A DNA stretch of 64,000 nt from Corynespora cassiicola. Taxonomy: Eukaryota; Ascomycota; Dothideomycetes; Pleosporales; Corynesporascaceae. Made by a program: the position numbers and the translations under genes. The DNA lies in NCBI GenBank assembly GCA_022059125.1, contig JAEUWY010000005.1:5208001-5272000 (forward strand). Reading direction: 5' to 3'. Below the pieces are notes generated by a model. The model saw only the letters and a list, made by a program, of their open reading frames with translations, was not told the DNA's origin and made no database searches. Shown piece after piece: positions 1 to 9,890 of the stretch (its first letter is position 1; each line of letters begins with the position of its first letter).

Positions 1-278
1 TTTCTAATGTAACTTACTAATGTAGGCTCCGTCACTAAGAATGTTCGAACTGCGAGGGTTTCTGCTATTCCATGCTGGGGAAGCCAAATGGGCTATCACG
101 AATTTCGCCTGGGTTCCACAGCAGGCATCGCTAAAGTTGATTCATCGACAAGTGGGAGTGGAGCTGCCCCACGAAGATGCAGACTTGAGTTATGGAGAAA
201 AGCCGCCGTCCTTGCAATTCGGTTCTCATGATACATAATTGTTGTAACCCCAATTATCCAGCCAATCAGAGAACACAA

Positions 279-368
279 GCACTGTTGGTCCAGCGGTAGG
301 ATATTTGCCTTCCACTTCTTCAGAAGCAAGGTCAGCAAATGGCTCGGGTTCGACTCCCGGACAATGCA
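279..368 (+). tRNA. tRNA-Gly (anticodon TCC) with a 19-nt intron
   Basis: The segment folds as a tRNA. The D-arm is GTCC/GGAT. The anticodon stem is TTTGC (304-308) with GCAAA (335-339). The loop is CTTCCA plus A334, giving anticodon TCC (311-313). The T-arm TCGGG/CCCGG encloses TTCGACT. An intron of 19 nt (315-333) sits after position 37, the usual place for nuclear tRNA introns. The acceptor stem GCACTGT pairs with ACAATGC except for a C-A mismatch at pair 4:69; all other pairs form. Discriminator base A is at 368. An oligo-T run follows 12 nt downstream. The gene is probably functional, but the mismatch leaves some doubt. Confidence 0.88.
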
Positions 369-379
369 ATATAGCTTTC

Positions 380-387
380 TTTTTTTT
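380..387 (+). terminator. RNA polymerase III oligo-T terminator of the tRNA-Gly
   Basis: A run of eight T residues starts 12 nt after the mature 3' end of the tRNA, preceded by TTTC. This is the standard Pol III stop signal. Confidence 0.8.
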
Positions 388-1777
388 GCGGATGGAGGCC
401 TTGAATGAGGTAAGAAAGGATATCCAGGTGTAGTAGTTACCTGAAGACGTCTTTTTGCCATCATGCTCGCATCAACAACACCTACCTGCATCCATATCCT
501 ACTGAAATTGATGGACAAAAATGACTATCATGCGATGATGTATGTATTTAATCACTCCTGTGCCTACATATCCACCCTGTACGTCATTCTGATCTCGTCT
601 GATGTCTGGCTAGTAGACTTTGCAAGAAACAATGGGATTCTTTGTTGGGCTAAAGTCAAGGTCAAAACTCCATGGGAGAGCTGAAGGCTTCGCAATAAGA
701 AACGAATCCACAGGAGAGTCATGATTGATGCGTTTCTGTTTGGTTGGCGGAAGATGGCTTTTTGCAAACCTTGGAAACTTGGAATGGAAGCCACGTCACG
801 TGAGTCACATCATGCAGCCTCCCACCCCCACTCCAATCCCGACCCCAACACAAGTGTCACATTCTCGACTCCTCCATGCACCAAAAAGCCCCGTGGACTG
901 CATGCGTTAAGTTTGACCCGAAGCAGCTCTGATGTTCAACCGATCCGTGCCCCCGCGTCTGGCCAGAGGCATCGACGCCGCTTAAAGTGCCACTTGGGAG
1001 CCACCAGACCGGACACATGAGTCCTGGAGGACCAGACAAAAACAATCGTCCCGCGCCGTCCAACTGTCGTGTCGCGATTGGGACCCTCGCGCGTCTTCGA
1101 AACAAGCACAATGATGGCCTCCTCGCGGCGTCGTCCGATGTCGCGAAGGTAGCCTTGTTCGTGCACATCCGCATGCAACAGGACCAAAAGCGACAATCAG
1201 CTGGTGACACTGAGCCCTGGGAGCAAGGCAGCAATTCGCTTCGGTTGTCTTGATTGGCCTTGGGCTAGCCGTTAACTGCAGTCGGACTCCGTCGGAATCT
1301 GGCGTTCTCGGCTGGATGCGCTGTCATGGCCCCGCCACCTGCGTCTCTAGACCGTCGCCTTGCAGCTGGTGTCGGTGAAAGCTCTGCGAGAACACCACTC
1401 TCGAAGGCGGGACGGCCGCCCGGTTGGCCTCTACGCACTGCTATTGGCCCGAGGGCCCAAGTGCTCACCGCACACCACTTCGGGGAGCTGTATGCGCCAA
1501 GCGTTGGACCGTGACTCTCCAGTGTCCTTTCAGATGGGAAGCAATTGATTCATAAGACAAGGAGGAGGCACATGTAGATGAGCCGCAAACGTGTCCAATA
1601 TAATACCGCTTCCTCCTCATATCACCCATCCATTCTCCCGCTCCCACAGTACTATTTGAAGACGACGCAACCCTTTCCGCAGTCTCACTCTTCTCCGCCT
1701 GCGCCTTGAAGCTTCTCCCCACACGCCCTGCGTCTCCGACCAACACAGTCCCTTGTGAGACAGCAATCTTCAACAAT
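388..1777. other. intergenic region with no supported gene
   Basis: Short open frames on both strands show no family resemblance and contradict each other. A composite site, CACGTG (797-802) overlapping TGAGTCA (801-807), is the one regulatory-looking feature. A CCAAT followed directly by TATAAT near 1594-1604 could belong to the promoter of the gene starting at 1778. Confidence 0.5.
797..807. promoter_or_regulatory. overlapping E-box CACGTG and AP-1/Gcn4-type TGAGTCA
   Basis: CACGTGAGTCA joins a bHLH-type palindrome with a bZIP half-palindrome pair sharing two bases. It lies about 970 bp upstream of the gene at 1778. Such sites occur by chance at moderate frequency, so function is only a suggestion. 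Confidence 0.3.
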
Positions 1778-2299
1778 ATGCCGTCCAACCAGGCGCATTT
1801 CCAGCCCCCACATCCCATCCGCACGTCGACTTCCGACTCCACCAAATCACACTCTTCAGACGCCATGTCTCCTGGGTCTGATATGGGTTCGCCCGCGTCG
1901 GGCTTCCCGCGCGGTGCGGCCTCTCCCACCGAGGAGTCCTTCTTCGGCGCCATCGCTTCGCGTATACGGCGCGGTCGGTCGCGGAGCCGATCTCGCGCTG
2001 ACGCCTCGCGCAAGCGATCCAAGTCTCCAATGGTGATGCCGCCAGAGCATCTCCCTCCCAGGACCGCACAGCCCGCCTCCGAAAGGCCTAAGCAGTCGCG
2101 ACACACCCCGAGAGCCAGCCAGAGCTCAACACACTCACCTGTCAAACCCTCGCGGCCCAGTCTCCAGGACTCCTCCCGAAGGAGCACCAGCAGTAGCAGC
2201 AACATGTGGACAGGCCGACATGCAAACTCCTGGCTCTTCAACGACTTTAGTGTTACCGACACTGCGAAAGGCATTCTCCACATTGGTCGCAAGTCGTGA
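1778..2299 (+). CDS. conserved fungal protein, Ser/Arg-rich, unknown function
   Basis: The protein has 173 residues from the ATG at 1778, in a single exon. An in-frame TTG further upstream is not a credible start. The sequence is low in complexity and rich in Ser, Pro and Arg, with a basic stretch of alternating Arg and Ser around residues 62-73. It ends in an ordered-looking C-terminal motif (WLFNDFSVTDT followed by AKGIL). From memory, small proteins with this C-terminal motif recur in filamentous ascomycetes without an assigned function. No signal peptide or membrane segment is visible. The Arg/Ser tract could be a phosphorylation or nuclear localisation region, but that is inference. I do not recognise a named family. 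Confidence 0.75.
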   Translation: MPSNQAHFQPPHPIRTSTSDSTKSHSSDAMSPGSDMGSPASGFPRGAASPTEESFFGAIASRIRRGRSRSRSRADASRKRSKSPMVMPPEHLPPRTAQPASERPKQSRHTPRASQSSTHSPVKPSRPSLQDSSRRSTSSSSNMWTGRHANSWLFNDFSVTDTAKGILHIGRKS

Positions 2300-3359
2300 T
2301 CGCATTCTGGTGCAGCAGGGTGGTCTGAGACGCCCTGTGGAACGACGGGCTAGATTGCTGCTGGGAGGCATCACACTTTGGGGGAAGTGTCCGGTAGCCC
2401 GCGAATAACTCTTACTCTAATGGCGAAGCGATTTGCTGGTAATGAATTTACATCGACGGCGGTTGGTTCTGCATCGGGCCTGCCCGCATTCATGCAGAGC
2501 GTTGAGATACCTTTTGTTTTCTGTTGCGCAACGCGTGGGTTTTGAATCAGGAGAGTTGATTGTGGAGCCGACAAAGTATTGGGGTTTCGTTTCGATACAT
2601 GCTTTCAACTGTCGCTTCTATGGCTTCTATGGCTTGTATATTAGTAGTATTAGCACATGCCGTTACGGTTCTAAAACGGAGTTTGTCGTTGGGAAGCGTC
2701 TTCGTGTTCAAAGCAGCCTCGTGAGATGCATGTGCAGTAAGCCCTTCCCCACTCAGGTACCTCGAACGCAGATGATGGCGCGTGATGCCATGCAGCAACA
2801 GTACCTAGGTATGAAGACCCTTGGAAAGGAGGAGGTGAGGTTGAGATTGAGCCCAAGTCCAGGGATGGTAGAGGACTGCTTGCACTGCCCCCCTTACATA
2901 ATCCACCGTCGCGCCCAGACTCGCGACTGGCGTGGTGACTGCGAGGTACCTCACCGCCCGCAAGAGTACCTACATGGTCTCCTGTGCTCTGTGATCTGTG
3001 CTCTCCGTGCCGCGATCAAACCTTCTCATCATGATACAGACCGCCAGATTATAGTCGTTGTTCAGTGGGCAATCCACCCGCTTGGCCAGCTGTCGGAATG
3101 ACAAGGCCAGCGGCATTGAGTGTATTCCGATAACACGTATGCGAGCTCAGCAGACTCCAATCCTGTAGAGAAGGCCATCGGTGCGCACACCCGGCATTCA
3201 GCAAGCTTGTGTCACACCGCGGTATCTTACTCCAGAGCCTTGACTCAAAAGCGCAGGGATTTAAGGCGCTGCTCGACCCACTCCGCAATCGCATTCGTAG
3301 TCCTCCACAGTCCTCCTGACACCCCACTTGGCGAGCTTCAGTCCTCGACACGTCCCGCC
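2300..3359. other. intergenic region carrying one dispersed repeat copy
   Basis: No coding signal is supported. The stretch holds one copy of a repeat shared with the right end of the window (2541-2580) and a TACCTAGGTA palindrome at 2802-2811. Confidence 0.5.
2541..2580 (+). repeat. solitary copy of the 76-bp-family repeat
   Basis: The core GTTGATTGTGGAGCCGACA, preceded by AATCAGGAGA and followed by AAG, matches units of the tandem array at 63580-63980. The stretch is non-coding. Confidence 0.7.
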
Positions 3360-4891
3360 ATGAAACACGAACGCGCTACACTCCCGACCCCTACGTCGAC
3401 CAATTCTTTCTGGCACAGCGAGCCGAATGAGTTCATCTTTGGCCATCGCACCACCGAAGAGCTACCGGCCGAGGCCGATGTCGTCATTGTTGGAAGTGGG
3501 ATAACGGGCACATCGGCCGCGAGGTTTTTGGCCGAGGACAAGCGGGCAAAAGGGAAGAGCATCGTGCTATTGGAGGCTAGAGAAGCTTGTTGGGGAGCGA
3601 CTGGTAGAGTGAGTGCTTTTTCTCCTGCTGCGGGCAATGCCGCAGGTGGATGCTCAACTGTGGAGGCATCTGGCGCATTCTAATCGGATACATGACACTG
3701 ACGAATGTCCCATAGAATGGTGGCCATTGCCAGCCCCTACTCTTCGATCGCGGGGCCGAGGTAGCAGCCTTCGAGCTGAAAAATGTGGACGCGGTCCACT
3801 CATACATCACTACCAACGATGTTCCCTGCGAATGGCGCTCCGTCTCCGGCTGCCGTACTTTCTGGACCGACGATACCATGAAAGAGGCTGAGGAAGAGGT
3901 CGCCAAACTTATTGAAGCAGCGCCCGAAATCGCTAAGAAGGTCCAACTCATCAGAGATAAAGAAGCGCTCGCAAAGCACCGCGTAGCTTCCGATTGCCTC
4001 GGAGCCACTCTGAGCGCCGATGCTGCAAGCCTATGGCCCTACAAGCTTGTGACTTTCATCCTGGAGAAGCTGATCAAGGATGGCAAGCTCAACCTACAGA
4101 CAACCACGCCCGTCAATGAAATCACATCAGCAGACGGTAAGCATACGCTGCACACGCCACGCGGAAACATAACATCCAAGACGGTAATTCTCGCAACGAA
4201 CGGCTACACCTCCGCACTGCTCCCCCACTTTGCAGACCTAATCGTTCCCGTCCGCGGCGAGATGTCTTCGCTACTCCCCCCAAAGGGCTCGTCAATCCTC
4301 CCGGACTCATACGGAATGGTGGGCGCTCTAGACCAGCCCGCCTCCAACGACGACTACCTCATCCAACGACCCTTTTCAGGCGTGCCAAATCCGGCCGGTC
4401 ATCTCATGTTTGGAGGCGGCCGCGGAGCGGGCCATCTCCCCACGATCGGCGTTTCGGACGACAGCATCATCGACGAAGGGTCAGCCGCTTATCTGCGCAG
4501 CGCGCTGCTCAAGGTGCTCGAACTGGGTGGTGAGACTGCAGGCCTGTCCGAGCTTCAGGCCACGCATCAGTGGACGGGCATCATGGGGTACTCTCGCGAC
4601 AACCACCCTTGGGTCGGCAAAGTGCCTGAGCGCGAGGGGCTATGGCTAGCAGGCGGATATACGGGGCATGGAATGCCCAATGGCACACTATGCGGAAAAG
4701 CAGTTGTGGATATGGTGCTCGGGGAGGAGAGCGGGGAACAGACCATTGAGGAGCTGGTCGGGAGCATGGTGCAAAAGGGAGATATCCCCAAGAGCTACCT
4801 CATCTCCAAGGAGCGAATTGCAGCCGCGAGACAGTGGCCTACAGTCGAGGTCCAGGACAAGGAGGGCGTTCATGTGAATGGTTTCGTGTAG
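3360..4891 (+). CDS. FAD-dependent oxidoreductase, DAO superfamily
   Basis: CDS join(3360..3608, 3716..4891), 474 residues. The 107-nt intron runs GTGAGT...CTAAT...TAG and joins GATGR to NGGH, restoring the EAR-x-ACxGATGRNGGH signature typical of DAO-family enzymes. The N-terminal Rossmann motif VVIVGSGITG is at residues 41-50, and a C-terminal FAD-contact segment (LAGGYTGHGMPNGT) is present. No signal peptide is visible, so the enzyme is probably cytosolic. Members of this group oxidise amines or amino acids with H2O2 formation and resemble gamma-glutamylputrescine oxidase; the substrate cannot be read from sequence. The start is the first ATG that leaves a normal N-terminal extension before the Rossmann fold. 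Confidence 0.9.
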
Positions 4892-5639
4892 ACATTCTAT
4901 TTCCTGTTTCTGTGGAGCGTTGAACGAACCGCTTGGATATCTAGCGCGAAACAACCTTTTTAGATTCGGGAAGGTTGAGTATAGAGCCAGTAGAGCATTA
5001 AGTGGCTGTTACACCTGAGCTGGAGAGAGGATTGTAGCTCCGATCTCACCATCGCCACTGACAATACAAAATGTATCCACAAGCTACAACGTGCCCACCA
5101 AGCAATGGTCCCACCACACTTCTTTTACCACCCAGCTTAACGATGATTGTGAATGAAGCCCCAATTAAGGCTGCGCCATGTCCATCCACCCCACACCCTC
5201 AGGATAAGATTTTAGTTCCCGGCCGTGGAACGCTCAAACTAGCCCGCGGCCTCGTCGGTCATACCATCTACTGCGTTCTCCATACTCCGGAATCGATTAG
5301 GTAGCTTGCTTTGCACATGACCGCTGCTCAATGCGGGGACGAATTTCATATTCATCTTGCTTACTAATACCCCAGGCCGATAGCTCGGATCCTGCGACTC
5401 ATAGGTGTGCAGCTAGAAACAGAAAAAAAGAGTCATAGATTTAAAAAAAGCTTCTTTTGTCGGAGATATAAGCACGCCATCCATCCACCATCACCAATAT
5501 TCAAAGATCCATCACAGCCCACAGCCAGAAACCCCCACCCACCCAATCAACCCCTCCCATACCAGAGTGACTCAACCGCCCGTACGCCCTACCCTCTACA
5601 AATAACTCTCTCCTTAAAAAAAAAACCTGCCGGCCCAAA
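4892..5639. other. intergenic region carrying one diverged repeat copy
   Basis: The 3' end of the oxidoreductase gene is followed by a diverged repeat copy at 4965-5011. The rest is pyrimidine-rich leader for the gene at 5640. No gene is supported. Confidence 0.5.
4965..5011 (+). repeat. diverged solitary copy of the 76-bp-family repeat
   Basis: ATTCGGGAAGGTTGAG, then TATAGAGCCAGTAGAGCATT, then AAGTGGCTGTT can be aligned with the copy at 60362-60409 over more than 40 bp, with several substitutions. It is non-coding. Confidence 0.55.
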
Positions 5640-6391
5640 ATGACCACCCCGCCTCCACCCCCCACAAAAATCGGCGCTATCCTCTTCCCCGGCTTCCAAC
5701 TCCTCGACCTCTGCGGCCCCCTCGACGTCCTAAACATCCTCTCGGGCCAGCGTCCCCTCTCCCTCTCCCTCCTAGCCGCAACCCTGGATCCCGTCTCCAC
5801 GCAGCACCACCTGCACGACGCCCAAGGGTCGCGCTTCTCGGAGCGCCTCGTGCCGACGCACACGTTCGCGGAGCCGCCGTCCGACCTCGAGGTGCTGCTC
5901 ATCCCCGGCGGAACGGGGGCGCGGAAGGAGGAGAATATTGACGATGTGGTAAGGTTTCTGAGGGGGTATTATCCCAAGTTGAGGTATTGTTTGACGGTTT
6001 GTACGGGGAGTGCGATTTTGGCCAAGAGTGGGGTTTTAGATGGGAGGAGGGCGACGAGTAATAAGAAGGCGTTTTCTTGGGTGAGTATTAATCTCATTTG
6101 TCTTTTTTGTTCTTCTATTTTTGCCATCTTCGATGATTGGGATGTTTGACTGATTGAGGGCAGGTCAAGGAACAGAACGGGGCTGTTGAGTGGGTGGCCA
6201 AGGCACGCTGGGTCGTGGATGGTAATATTTGGACCAGTTCGGGCATTTCGGCTGGGATTGATTTGATCTATGCGTGGATAAGTGAAGTGTATGGCGAGGA
6301 AGTTGCAGATTATCTTGCGGATGCTAGTGAGTATGAGAGGAACAAAGACCCTCAGTCGGACAGGTTCGCAGAGCGGTGGGGAGCCCATTAG
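5640..6391 (+). CDS. DJ-1/PfpI family protein
   Basis: CDS join(5640..6080, 6164..6391), 222 residues. The 83-nt intron runs GTGAGT...CAG and joins KKAFSW to VKEQNGAVEW in phase 0. The fold belongs to the class I glutamine amidotransferase-like group. LFPGFQLLDLCGPLDV (residues 15-30) carries the conserved acidic residue, and LTVCTGSAILAKSG carries the nucleophile Cys121 in its elbow. A C-terminal WTSSGISAGIDL segment is typical of the isonitrile hydratase/AraC-N-terminal-like subgroup. No signal peptide is seen. The substrate is unknown; a hydratase or glyoxalase-like role would be a guess. The gene converges with the phosphopantetheinyl transferase, with 99 bp between the stops. Confidence 0.9.
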
Positions 6392-6490
6392 ATTAATAGC
6401 AAAGATAATGCGCCCTTCGAGTTGAGCGAGGGCAGCAACTAAAATTCCCAAAGTTGAATGCATTGCGTGTATCGTCAAGAGCATCCAGTT

Positions 6491-7565
6491 TTAATTTGAC
6501 CGCGCAAAATCCATGACCTCTGAATCCAAATGCAAGCTCGTGAAGCCGGTCAATGACTCTGGAAGAAGCTGAGAAGGCTTTGCGGCCACACTGATCATGA
6601 AATCCTCCTCAAAAGACTGGATTTCAATTCTGACATCTTCCAGCCTCTTTTGCTTGAGCCAGACTTCAGTGTCGCTGACCTTCTCACCCCACGTACCATG
6701 TGTACTACACCTGGCCACAGTTCCCGGAGTCGGAGCCCTCACACCTTTGAATTCTAGCTCTTTGATCCACTTGGCAAGCAAGGCTTCGCCATCGAGCTTG
6801 ATGTAAGCCTCCTTAAAACACCAGTACGTATAGAATCTGCGTAACTTGGCATCAATGAGAAGATCGCTTGAAAACTTCCTCTTGCTTCCATCAGGAAGAG
6901 TAGCCGTCAGGACTTTGTCACGAACACAGCAACGATCATCCCTACCTAGCATCTCTGACGTAACCTCGGTGCCGTCGAGAAGCTTGAATGGGTCCACGTT
7001 GTACTTCATGTCCCAGCTCTCCTCCTGCGAGAATATCTCTTGGTATACATCTACCCAACCATCAAATCCTTCCTGATCAATGAGTCGATAATCGTTGCGC
7101 TCGTTTACACACACAATGTCGACGCCTAATTCCACCTGGTCGGTTCTACACCCGACTAGAGCGACTAAGCCGGCCTGATGCGAGACGTTGAACTCAATGG
7201 GCGCGGGTTTTCCGTCGGGGAGCAGAGCACATGGTTTCCCGTGCTGGGGATCTCGTCTGCGACTATACCGGACGTCCTTCCAGGGAATACCAAGTGTTTT
7301 GGAAACGAAGAGTCGCTTTAGCAGTGCCGATGCCAACGACATTTTCGCATCCGCGATGCGGTATTTGCGAGTGCAATTCTCGTGTTCATCTTCGCTGATC
7401 AGCTGAAGGGCTTCGGAAGCCTGGGCAGGTCAGCAAACTGAATTGCACCGATTGAGACGGCGCTCAGGGAAATCCGACCGATTGCGAGATCTTGTCTCCC
7501 GGCCAAAGATTCCTAGTATCCAGCAGCCAGCAGGTTAGCTCTTGCGGCTTCTCTGATTTCGTCAT
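6491..7565 (-). CDS. 4'-phosphopantetheinyl transferase (Sfp/NpgA type)
   Basis: CDS complement(join(6491..7420, 7479..7565)), 338 residues. The enzyme transfers phosphopantetheine from CoA to carrier-protein serines of fatty acid, polyketide, nonribosomal peptide and lysine-pathway enzymes. Diagnostic motifs are GVDIV (residues 128-132, Mg-binding Asp) and WCFKEAYIK (229-237). The first exon is 29 residues and contains WLLDTRNLWP, as in NpgA orthologues. It joins ASEALQLIS in frame through a 58-nt intron with a good CTGAC branch and CAG acceptor but an unusual GTCGGA donor. Starting at the downstream MSLAS would lose this conserved N-terminus. No PKS or NRPS gene is nearby, so this is probably the housekeeping copy. 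It shares a 209-bp divergent promoter region with the vitamin B6 gene. Confidence 0.9.
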
Positions 7566-7774
7566 TGCGGGCGTGGCTATCCACGGAAGTACATGGAAGG
7601 TGTAGGTTGGTTAGTCTAGGCTGGGCGGTGAGCGGAACAAAGCCCGCCTTAAGAACGGCATTTCCTTATCGATAAGCACTACGCTTTTTATCTGGTGGAT
7701 GACTCTTGACGAACGCCATCGGACTCGGAGCTTATACACAATACCCACTATCTTCTCGGACCTCCACCGCCGAC

Positions 7775-8679
7775 ATGACGGTTACAATCCCGGACGTCAC
7801 GGTTGGCGTTCTCGCCCTGCAGGGAGCCTTCAGCGAGCACATCCAACTATTGCGACGAGCGGCAGAAAATCTCAAGAGGCAGAGTGCGACCGACTTGAAA
7901 TGGAGCTTCATTGAGGTCAGGACGCCTTCGGAGTTGGAAAGATGCGATGGTCTGATTCTGCCTGGAGGTGAGAGTACTACCATGTCGCTTGTTGCGGCAC
8001 GTTCTGGGGTGCTGGAGCCACTCAGAGAGTTTGTCAAGTGAGTACGGCATGTGGTGGTGTGTGGCCAATTCTGACTGCGTGCAGAGTGCTTCGCAAACCC
8101 ACCTGGGGAACCTGCGCCGGCCTCATCTTGCTGGCGGAATCTGCCAACCGGACGAAGAAGGGCGGCCAGGAATTGATTGGTGGGCTGGATGTGAGAGTGA
8201 ATAGGAACCATTTCGGTCGGCAGACGGAAAGTTTCCAGACAAATCTTAACCTGCCTTTCCTTGGTGAGATCGCCGATAAGGGTGCTGATCAACCCTTCCG
8301 TTGCGTCTTCATTCGGGCTCCTGTTGTCGAGAAGATCTTGCCTCGCAAGTCTGGCATTCAGACCGAAGAAGCTGAGAGAGATGCCACAATTGTTGCGCCC
8401 AGCAAGGCTCCAGTCGATCAACTCGCAGAGGAAGAGCTAAACGCGGACGTTGAGGTCATGGCAAAACTATCGACCCGTTCTCCAGAATTACAGGCCAACC
8501 AGGAGCACGACCATGCTGGCACGGAGGATATCATCGCCGTGAGGCAGGGAAACGTATTCGGAACCAGCTTCCACCCTGAGTTGACAGACGATCCACGGAT
8601 ACACGTGTGGTGGCTTCAGGAAGTCCTGAAAGCTGTTGAGCGGAGACAGAAGTTCGAGCTCGTCGACCGTTCTGTTTAG
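7775..8679 (+). CDS. SNO1: pyridoxal 5'-phosphate synthase glutaminase subunit
   Basis: CDS join(7775..8037, 8085..8679), 285 residues. Pdx2/Sno-type class I glutaminase releases ammonia from glutamine for the PLP synthase subunit Pdx1/Snz. Visible motifs are GVLALQGAFSEH, ILPGGEST, WGTCAGLILLAE with nucleophile Cys98, and SFHPELTDD with His251 and Glu253 completing the triad. The 47-nt intron (GTGAGT...CTGAC...CAG) restores FVKVLRKPTWGTC in phase 2. The ATG at 7775 gives the canonical short N-terminus. Compared with bacterial PdxT (near 200 residues), there is an insertion between FIRAPVVEKIL and IIAVRQGNVFG of roughly 60 residues, rich in Glu and Ala. Confidence 0.95.
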
Positions 8680-8898
8680 GCGCAGGAAATAGACGCGGCA
8701 TTCATGGCACTGACGAAAGGCGTATACGAGAATCGCTGCATTTGTTAGAGCATATACCTAGATAGGCTCCGCCGATGAGAGCCGCCGGGTACTAAAGCCC
8801 AGAGTCCCCATATCTTGAAAAATGATATAGAACGCCATACCCCAATCCATGCCTACATATGGTACACGTCGTGCTTTTGGAGGTTGCTGCCGAAAATC

Positions 8899-9574
8899 TC
8901 AACGCTCATCAAACTCATCGTAGTAGGCCCTGCCATATCCACCGCGACCTGGGTCGTACTCCTGTCGGAACTCATCGCGCACCTGGCCGCCAGATTTGCC
9001 TCGTCCATATTGTCGGCCCTCTGCGAAGCCCTCGTCGAGATCCGTGCGGATGACGCGCTCGTCCAGTTTGGTGCCGCCAATGTATTTCATGCAGTCCAGA
9101 GCATCCTGATGCGTGTAGTATTCCACAAAGCAGAAACCACAGGGCGTCTTCTGGAAGCGATCGAGGCCCATGACAAGTCGCTTTATCTCACCGCATCTAT
9201 CAAAAGTCAGCGGGTAATCGACATGGGAATATGTGCAGTTGCGCACTTGGAGAAGAGTTCGTGAATCTGCTCCTCAGTTGTGTAGAAGGACCTAGGCATG
9301 TCAGCATTGTACAGTCTCCCTCTGTGGTTGTGCGACGTACAGGTTGCCCACATAGAGGGTTGTCGCATCCTTGAGTTTGTCCTCGAACTCGGGCGTCTTC
9401 TCGCGCCGGTCCTCGTCCTCGTCATACCTGCGGTTCTGCTGCCTCCGCCTGTTCTGCGCACGCGTCAGTCGATTCCACATGTATTTGCTGGAGGGGCAAT
9501 ACCTTGCTCGAGGCGTAGGAGCTGGGCTTGTCCAGGCGGTCGATGGTGCTTCGGGTGGTCCTGTGGGGCGCCAT
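8899..9574 (-). CDS. CBP20: nuclear cap-binding protein subunit 2 (CBP20)
   Basis: CDS complement(join(8899..9196, 9247..9291, 9341..9453, 9503..9574)), 175 residues. It binds the m7G cap of nuclear transcripts together with CBP80. One RRM is present, with RNP2 LYVGNL (57-62) and RNP1 CGFCFVEY (96-103). The conserved C-terminal [21 protein letters not shown] stretch is followed by a Gly/Arg/Tyr tail. The three introns of 49-50 nt all have GT/AG borders, and each join restores the family sequence (for example VGNL-SFYTT and FSK-CGEIKRL). Length matches CBP20 elsewhere. It is divergently arranged with Nup82, with 316 bp between the starts. Confidence 0.95.
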
Positions 9575-9890
9575 AGTGGACAGGCGAGTCAATGATGCGG
9601 TGGAACTGGGAACAAGTCGCGTATCAATGCAGGGAGACCCGTTGCGCCTCGAGTAGGAAAAACAATGGTGGAGTGAAAGTTGGCCCGGCGGGAGTGAGAG
9701 AGCTAGCCGCGAGCTTCATGGGAAAAGCCGGGGTTCAGCCGAGCAACGCGTTTTCGAGCTCTACCAAGGATGTTTGTCTGTGCTGCCTTCTCTGTCTGTT
9801 CCACCGCGCTCCCCGCCACTACAACCCTGCTGTCGGCGACGACTTTTCCGCTGTTCGACCGTCGTATTTGATCCTGTGCAGCAGCTCGAC
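9575..9890. promoter_or_regulatory. shared divergent promoter region of CBP20 and Nup82
   Basis: The 316 bp lie between two divergent start codons. No TATA box is evident, as is usual for housekeeping genes. The sequence next to the Nup82 start is pyrimidine-rich. Confidence 0.5.

Noticed and set aside
1..60. Possible reverse-strand copy of the dispersed repeat (GGCTCC near 25-30)
   Set aside because: Similarity is limited to about ten scattered bases, too weak to call.
6491..8679. Secondary metabolite cluster around the phosphopantetheinyl transferase
   Set aside because: No polyketide synthase, peptide synthetase, terpene cyclase or transporter lies nearby; neighbours are housekeeping genes.
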